46,638 nucleotides of DNA from the NCBI RefSeq assembly GCF_001945525.1, contig NZ_MPJW01000105.1, positions 1 to 46,638 of the forward strand. The letters are read 5' to 3'. The DNA comes from Ileibacterium valens. GTDB lineage: Bacteria > Bacillota_I > Bacilli_A > Erysipelotrichales > Erysipelotrichaceae. This document shows, piece by piece, positions 42,826 through 46,638 of this stretch. The position numbers and the translations under genes are program-made. Under the pieces are notes generated by a model that searched no databases, was not told the DNA's origin, and saw only the letters and a list, made by a program, of their open reading frames with translations. Within the stretch, counting starts at the first letter, position 1. The number at the start of each line of letters is the position of its first letter.

Positions 42826-43478
42826 ATGGATAGTCAGAACATAACATTAGAAACCAATGAAACGATTGAGTACTATAATCTGAATTCAAAAGCTTTCACC
42901 AATTCAACACAGAAAGCTTCTCTGTCAGATATTCATCAGGAGTTTATTTCAAGACTGCAGCCGAATTCCAGTATTCTTGATTTTGGCTGTGGGAGCGGAA
43001 GGGATAGTGCTGCATTCAAATCTCTAGGTTTTCAGGTGAGTGCAATTGATGGTTCTAAAAAGATGTGTGAAATCGCATCAGAATTTTCTGGTATCCCTGT
43101 AAAAAAATGCGTTTTGAAGAATTTAATCAGATCGATTCGTACGATGGAATCTGGGCCTGTGCAAGTCTGCTTCATCTTTCCTCAAAGAAGCTGCCAGAAG
43201 TCTTTCAATCATTGATGGATGGACTTCATGAAAAAGGAATCCTTTATTGTTCTTTTAAATATGGAGCATTTGAAGGTCTTCGAAATGGACGGTTTTTCCT
43301 GGATCTAAATGAAAAAGCTTTTCTTCAGATGATTTCATCAATTGAACAAGCGGATGTTTTAAAAATATGGTTGACTGAAGATGCCAGAAAAGAAAGGAAA
43401 AACGAGCAATGGCTCAATATATTGATTCAAAAGAAAACCGAATCACCTTTGGAAGTGACCAACAAAGCTGCTGGCTGA
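42826..43478 (+). pseudogene. class I SAM-dependent methyltransferase, frameshifted at an A7 tract
   Basis: The frame from 42826 encodes a SAM-binding domain: SSILDFGCGSGRDSAAF (motif I) and VSAIDGSKKMCEIAS. After the A7 tract at 43101-43107 this frame turns to nonsense, while the frame from 43107 continues the domain: SYDGIWACASLLHLSSKKL and KGILYCSFKYG, to 43478. Adding one A gives V-K-K-M-R-F-E-E-F and about 217 residues. Target unknown (TehB-like or nucleic acid). It overlaps the helicase gene by 70 bases. It may be a true lesion, a phase-variable tract or an assembly slip. Confidence 0.8.
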
Positions 43479-45899
43479 TCACTCCTTTGAAAAAGAGCCT
43501 CGCTAAAGCCTCGTCAATCGATTTCATTGTTTCCTTTGTGATGGTTTCTGGAGTTCGATTATTGATTGAGGATCTCAAGGAAGGTGCTAAAAGAAATGCA
43601 CAGATTCGAATCCTGTGCGGGAATACCTTAAACATTACTGAACCAGCCGCCTTAGCGATGCTTTACTACGAATTGCCTGAAAACATCGAGATTCGTTTTT
43701 ATACAGAAAACAGGCGCTCCTTTCATCCCAAGAGTTATTTATTCAGACGAGAAGATGGATAACAGGAAGCCTATATCGGTTCAAGCAATCTTTCTGCTTC
43801 GGCTCTGACCCGTTCGATCGAGTGGAACTATAGAATTGATGGTATACAAGATCAGCAGACCATCCATAAGATGCATCTTGAATTTGATCGTCTGTTTGAG
43901 CAGGCAAGAATTGTCGATGAAACTTTGTAGGAGGAATATTCAGAAAATTGGATCCGGCCAAAACTTTTAAATTCTCCAATCCTGGAAGAAAATTATAAAG
44001 GATCTGAAGAATCAGACATTTCAGAGAACCAATCGCAAAAATATAAAGTGATTGAGCCAAGGGATGCTCAGATTGAAGCGTTATACGCATTAAACAAAAC
44101 TCGTCAGGAAGGATATTCGAAAGCCTTGATTCAGGCTGCAACTGGTGTAGGAAAAACCTATCTGGCTGCTTTTGATTCACTGTCCTATCAGCGAATCTTA
44201 TTTGTGGCTCATCGTCAGGAAATCTTACTGCAGGCTGCAAAAGCTTTTAAAAAAATTCACCAGACAGAAAATATCGGCTTGCTCGATCAGGATCACAAGG
44301 ACCTGGATGCCAAGATTCTTATGGCTTCAGTCCTCACACTTTCATCGGATCAATATCTGAATCATGAAATTTTTTCCAGAAAGGCATTCGACTATATCGT
44401 AATCGATGAATTTCACCATGCTGCAGCAAAGTCCTATCAGAAAATCCTTGATTATCTTCAACCGAAATTTCTTTTAGGATTAAGTGCCACTCCAGAACGA
44501 ATGGACGGAAGAAGCGTTTATGCACTTTGTGACTTTAATGTGCCTTACAAGGTCGATCTTCAGAAAGCAATCAATCGATCATTGCTGGTTCCATTCCATT
44601 ACTATGCTATCTATGACGATACAGATTATTCTCAAATGAGAAAATCAGGTGGACGATTTGTCATTGAGGATCTTGAAAAAGCATATGAATCTTCAAAGAG
44701 CCGATCCTTATCCATCCTGAAGCATTATCGAAAGTATCCTTCAAAACAGGCAATTGGATTTTGCGCATCCAAAGCTCATGCTTCATTGATGGCGAGGTAT
44801 TTTACCGATAACGGAATACCGGAGCGCAGCAGTTTATTCCTCAAGTTCTAAGGATCCATATGCTCTTGAGAGAGCAGAGGCGATTTCACAGCTGCAGGAA
44901 GGGAAGAAACGCGTTCTGTTTACAGTAGATATGTTTAACGAAGGCGTCGATATCGAAACGATCGATATGGTCATGTTTCTTCGTCCGACTGAATCAAGTA
45001 CAATTTTTCTGCAGCAGCTGGGTCGAGGCCTGCGTCTTTCAAAAGGTAAAAAATATCTGACTGTGCTTGACTTCATTGGCAACTATGAGAGGGCGTTTTT
45101 AAGTGCGGCCTTACTCAGTAAAGGAGTGAAAAAGGCAAACAGTCTGGTATCTATTCACCAGCTTTCATTACCTGAAGGATGTCTTTACGATTTTGATCTT
45201 GAACTGATCGATCTGTTCGAAAAGATCAAAAAATCCAAACGAACCAAATCAGAGTGGATCAAGGATGAATATTATCGAATCAGACAGACCATCGAGCATA
45301 GACCTTCTCAAAGAGAATTCTTCGAAAATATGGAAGATGAGCTGCTTGATATCATTCTTCGTGAATCTTCTCTGAATCCTTTTCAAAATTATCTTGCCTT
45401 CTTAAGTGGATTAGGAGAATTGAATGAAGAAGAAAAAATACTGATGAATTCAATGGCAGGAAAGTTCATTCATTGTATTGAAACAACTGCCATGAGCCGC
45501 GTCTATAAGATGCCAGTCTTAATGAGTCTGATCGATCAGGAACATCAGGTGATTCGTATGGAAGTTTCGGATAAGAAGATGCTTGAGTAATGGAAGAGCT
45601 TTTTTTCCAAAAATGAGAACTGGAAAGATCTGAGCAAAAAAGGTCAGAATCTAAGTTTTCAAGAATACAAACAAATTACTGATCGTGCACATCTTCAGAA
45701 GATTCGCTCACAGCCTGTTCATTTTCTGACTCACAGCGAAGCAGAGTTTTTTTCTTACGAAGATCATCATCTGATTTTAAATTCATCATTAAGGGATTTT
45801 CAAAGTAATCTGATCTTCTTTGAATGGATTAAAAATGTCGTTGAATTCAGAAGTGTGCTGTATTACTTTTCCCGTTTTCAAAAGAAATTACTCGATTAA
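43409..45899 (+). pseudogene. PLD-like nuclease/SF2 helicase (DUF3427-type), broken by three stops and a frameshift
   Basis: About 829 codons from ATG 43409. The N-terminal phospholipase-D-like domain has HPKSYLF (HxK) and YIGSSNLSASAL. The helicase follows: Walker A QAATGVGKTYL, DEFHH box IVIDEFHHAA, GLSATPERMDGRS, and lobe 2 NEGVDIETIDMV and QQLGRGLRLS. Lesions: TAA 43760-43762, TAG 43928-43930, an extra G near 44818-44822 shifting the frame, and TAA 45588-45590. Reading continues in frame to TAA at 45897. The family often has a longer DUF3427 C-terminus, so the 3' end may also be lost. Such proteins occur in DNA repair and phage-defence settings. Confidence 0.85.
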
Positions 45900-45937
45900 G
45901 AAGAGCAGTTCTTGAATTTTCGAGTTTCCATCAGGTT

Positions 45938-45989
45938 GGATGATTCATTTTTTTCTGTTTTCCAGGATTGATATGAATCATCCTTTTTT
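45938..45989 (+). terminator. Rho-independent terminator after the helicase relic
   Basis: GGATGATTCA (45938-45947) pairs perfectly with TGAATCATCC (45974-45983), followed by TTTTTT. The termination signal stays intact although the gene is broken. Confidence 0.88.
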
Positions 45990-46061
45990 ACTTCTGAAGT
46001 TTTTTAATCTTCTAGACGATATGGTTTTTCTTTATTGCGATATAAGAAAATCGGGATTTTC

Positions 46062-46081
46062 AGCAATGTCGTTAAGTTAAG
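46062..46081. repeat. IS terminal inverted repeat, left end
   Basis: AGCAATGTCGTTAAGTTAAG, the inverted partner of 258-277 with one mismatch. The outer border may be one or two bases different. Confidence 0.75.
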
Positions 46082-46118
46082 GAGTGTCTTCCATGCGGAA
46101 TTCGCTCCTCGTTTTTTT
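46081..46118 (+). terminator. terminator-like hairpin inside the IS left end
   Basis: GGAGTG (46081-46086) pairs with CGCTCC (46103-46108), with inner TTCC/GGAA, followed by TTTTTTT (46112-46118). Placed just inside the terminal repeat, it would shield the transposase from read-in transcription. Confidence 0.65.
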
Positions 46119-46236
46119 GATTTTTAACACAAGCAGTGGAGTTGCTCCAAAAGTTTATAAATTATCCGAATATAGCACTTGACAGACCGAAGCTCGGAAC
46201 TAATCCATAATCCGAAGGATTTCGGAGGTGGTTATT

Positions 46237-46638
46237 TTGACCCATTCGAAATCCCCTAAACAGTATCGCCAAATCTTCTATTCTTACCTGGACGGTCTGG
46301 CAGACTGCCCGGATCGTTCCCTGATTGAAGGCGAAGCCTTCACGCGAAACAGAAAAATTGGCCTTTCCCGTATTGCTCGTTTTATCGCTTCTCTGACAAG
46401 CGGCTCTATTCGCCAGCAGAATCTGACTTACTTCAAGACGCATAAAATCCAGGTCACTGACTCTGCCATATGTCAGGCTCGAAGCAAGTTCGACCACACA
46501 GTTTTAAAGACCGCCTGTCTGGGCTTTACTGATGAGCTTGTTCAGGAATCTCCTTTATTCAAAGGAAAATACAGACTCATTGGCGTAGACGGATCCAACT
46601 TTCCAATCCTGCCCAATCCTGATGAACCTCAGAACTGT
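46237..46638 (+). CDS. IS4-like transposase, N-terminal part (partial)
   Basis: 134 codons to the window edge. The N-terminal helical region (PKQYRQIFYSYLDGLADCPD) is followed by SAICQARSKF and LIGVDGSNF, whose Asp is the expected first residue of the DDE catalytic triad. The start is TTG at 46237 behind GGAGGTGG. The hairpin CCGAA-GGAT-TTCGG (46212-46225) ends on that ribosome binding site and would limit translation, a common way for transposases to be kept low. TTGACA at 46179-46184 is a candidate -35. Confidence 0.85.
   Translation, partial: MTHSKSPKQYRQIFYSYLDGLADCPDRSLIEGEAFTRNRKIGLSRIARFIASLTSGSIRQQNLTYFKTHKIQVTDSAICQARSKFDHTVLKTACLGFTDELVQESPLFKGKYRLIGVDGSNFPILPNPDEPQNC

Larger units (their letters stand above)
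46062..46638 (+). mobile_element. IS4-like insertion sequence, left part (cut by window edge)
   Basis: Begins at the terminal repeat 46062-46081 and contains a 5' hairpin-plus-T terminator and a transposase gene reading into the window edge. The right boundary is outside. The matching inverted end at 258-277 implies another copy in the same orientation at the start of the window. Confidence 0.85.

Noticed and set aside
43760-45590. Stop-codon readthrough or recoding to make a full helicase
   Set aside because: Stops are a mix of TAA and TAG, no recoding element was seen, and an additional frameshift is present; decay is simpler.
258-46081. Composite transposon spanning the whole window
   Set aside because: The interval is 45.8 kb and mostly core genes; two copies of a multicopy IS are a simpler reading.

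Overview
The window is a low-G+C Firmicutes chromosome segment. An Erysipelotrichia-like lineage is the best guess, but this was not confirmed by any search. Supporting signs are strong GGAGG-type ribosome binding sites, Rho-independent terminators, a tRNA-Trp T-box leader, the PP2C phosphatase / PASTA kinase / RsgA block, an Spx/ArsC-like protein and DUF1292 and DUF3284 proteins. No tRNA, rRNA or CRISPR array was recognised.

Layout. 1-277 is the right end of an insertion sequence. 304-3337 (minus) holds a putative 10-TM heavy-metal exporter, a GNAT acetyltransferase and an AI-2E-type permease. 3813-5591 has a TrmH/SpoU-type methyltransferase and a DUF4438 protein. 5775-15500 is a conserved housekeeping run: priA, rsmB, rlmN, PP2C, PASTA kinase, rsgA, rpe, thiamine pyrophosphokinase. 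15745-18627 carries two paralogous membrane proteins that join a DUF308/HdeD-like region to a His...Asn-Cys domain resembling permuted papain-like enzymes. Next come a GyrI-like protein, rpmB (minus) and a cell-wall lipid cluster mraY-murD-uppP (20325-23489). A small membrane-protein gene at 23762-24386 is broken by a frameshift.

24520-31454 (minus) is a complete trp operon, trpE-G-D-CF-B-A, with a fused trpC-trpF. It sits behind a Trp T-box riboswitch (31480-31766) with a promoter at 31768-31796; trpS follows upstream as a separate unit. Plus-strand genes then resume: an Spx-like protein, ppdK with a cre-like operator, an MscS channel, a DUF2804 protein, a lipoprotein cyclophilin, two small membrane proteins, a HAD phosphatase, DUF3284 and DUF1292.

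The right edge (42826-46638) is decaying. A SAM methyltransferase has a frameshift, an overlapping PLD/SF2-helicase gene has three in-frame stops and a frameshift, and then the left end of an IS4-like element begins. Its terminal repeat matches, inverted and at 19 of 20 positions, the IS end at the start of the window. The 45.8 kb between is therefore probably bracketed by two same-orientation copies of one IS family.

The observations most worth a second look are the paired DUF308/His-Cys proteins, several genes whose start codon sits where transcription should begin (candidate leaderless mRNAs), the decayed methyltransferase-helicase module beside the IS, and the matching IS ends.
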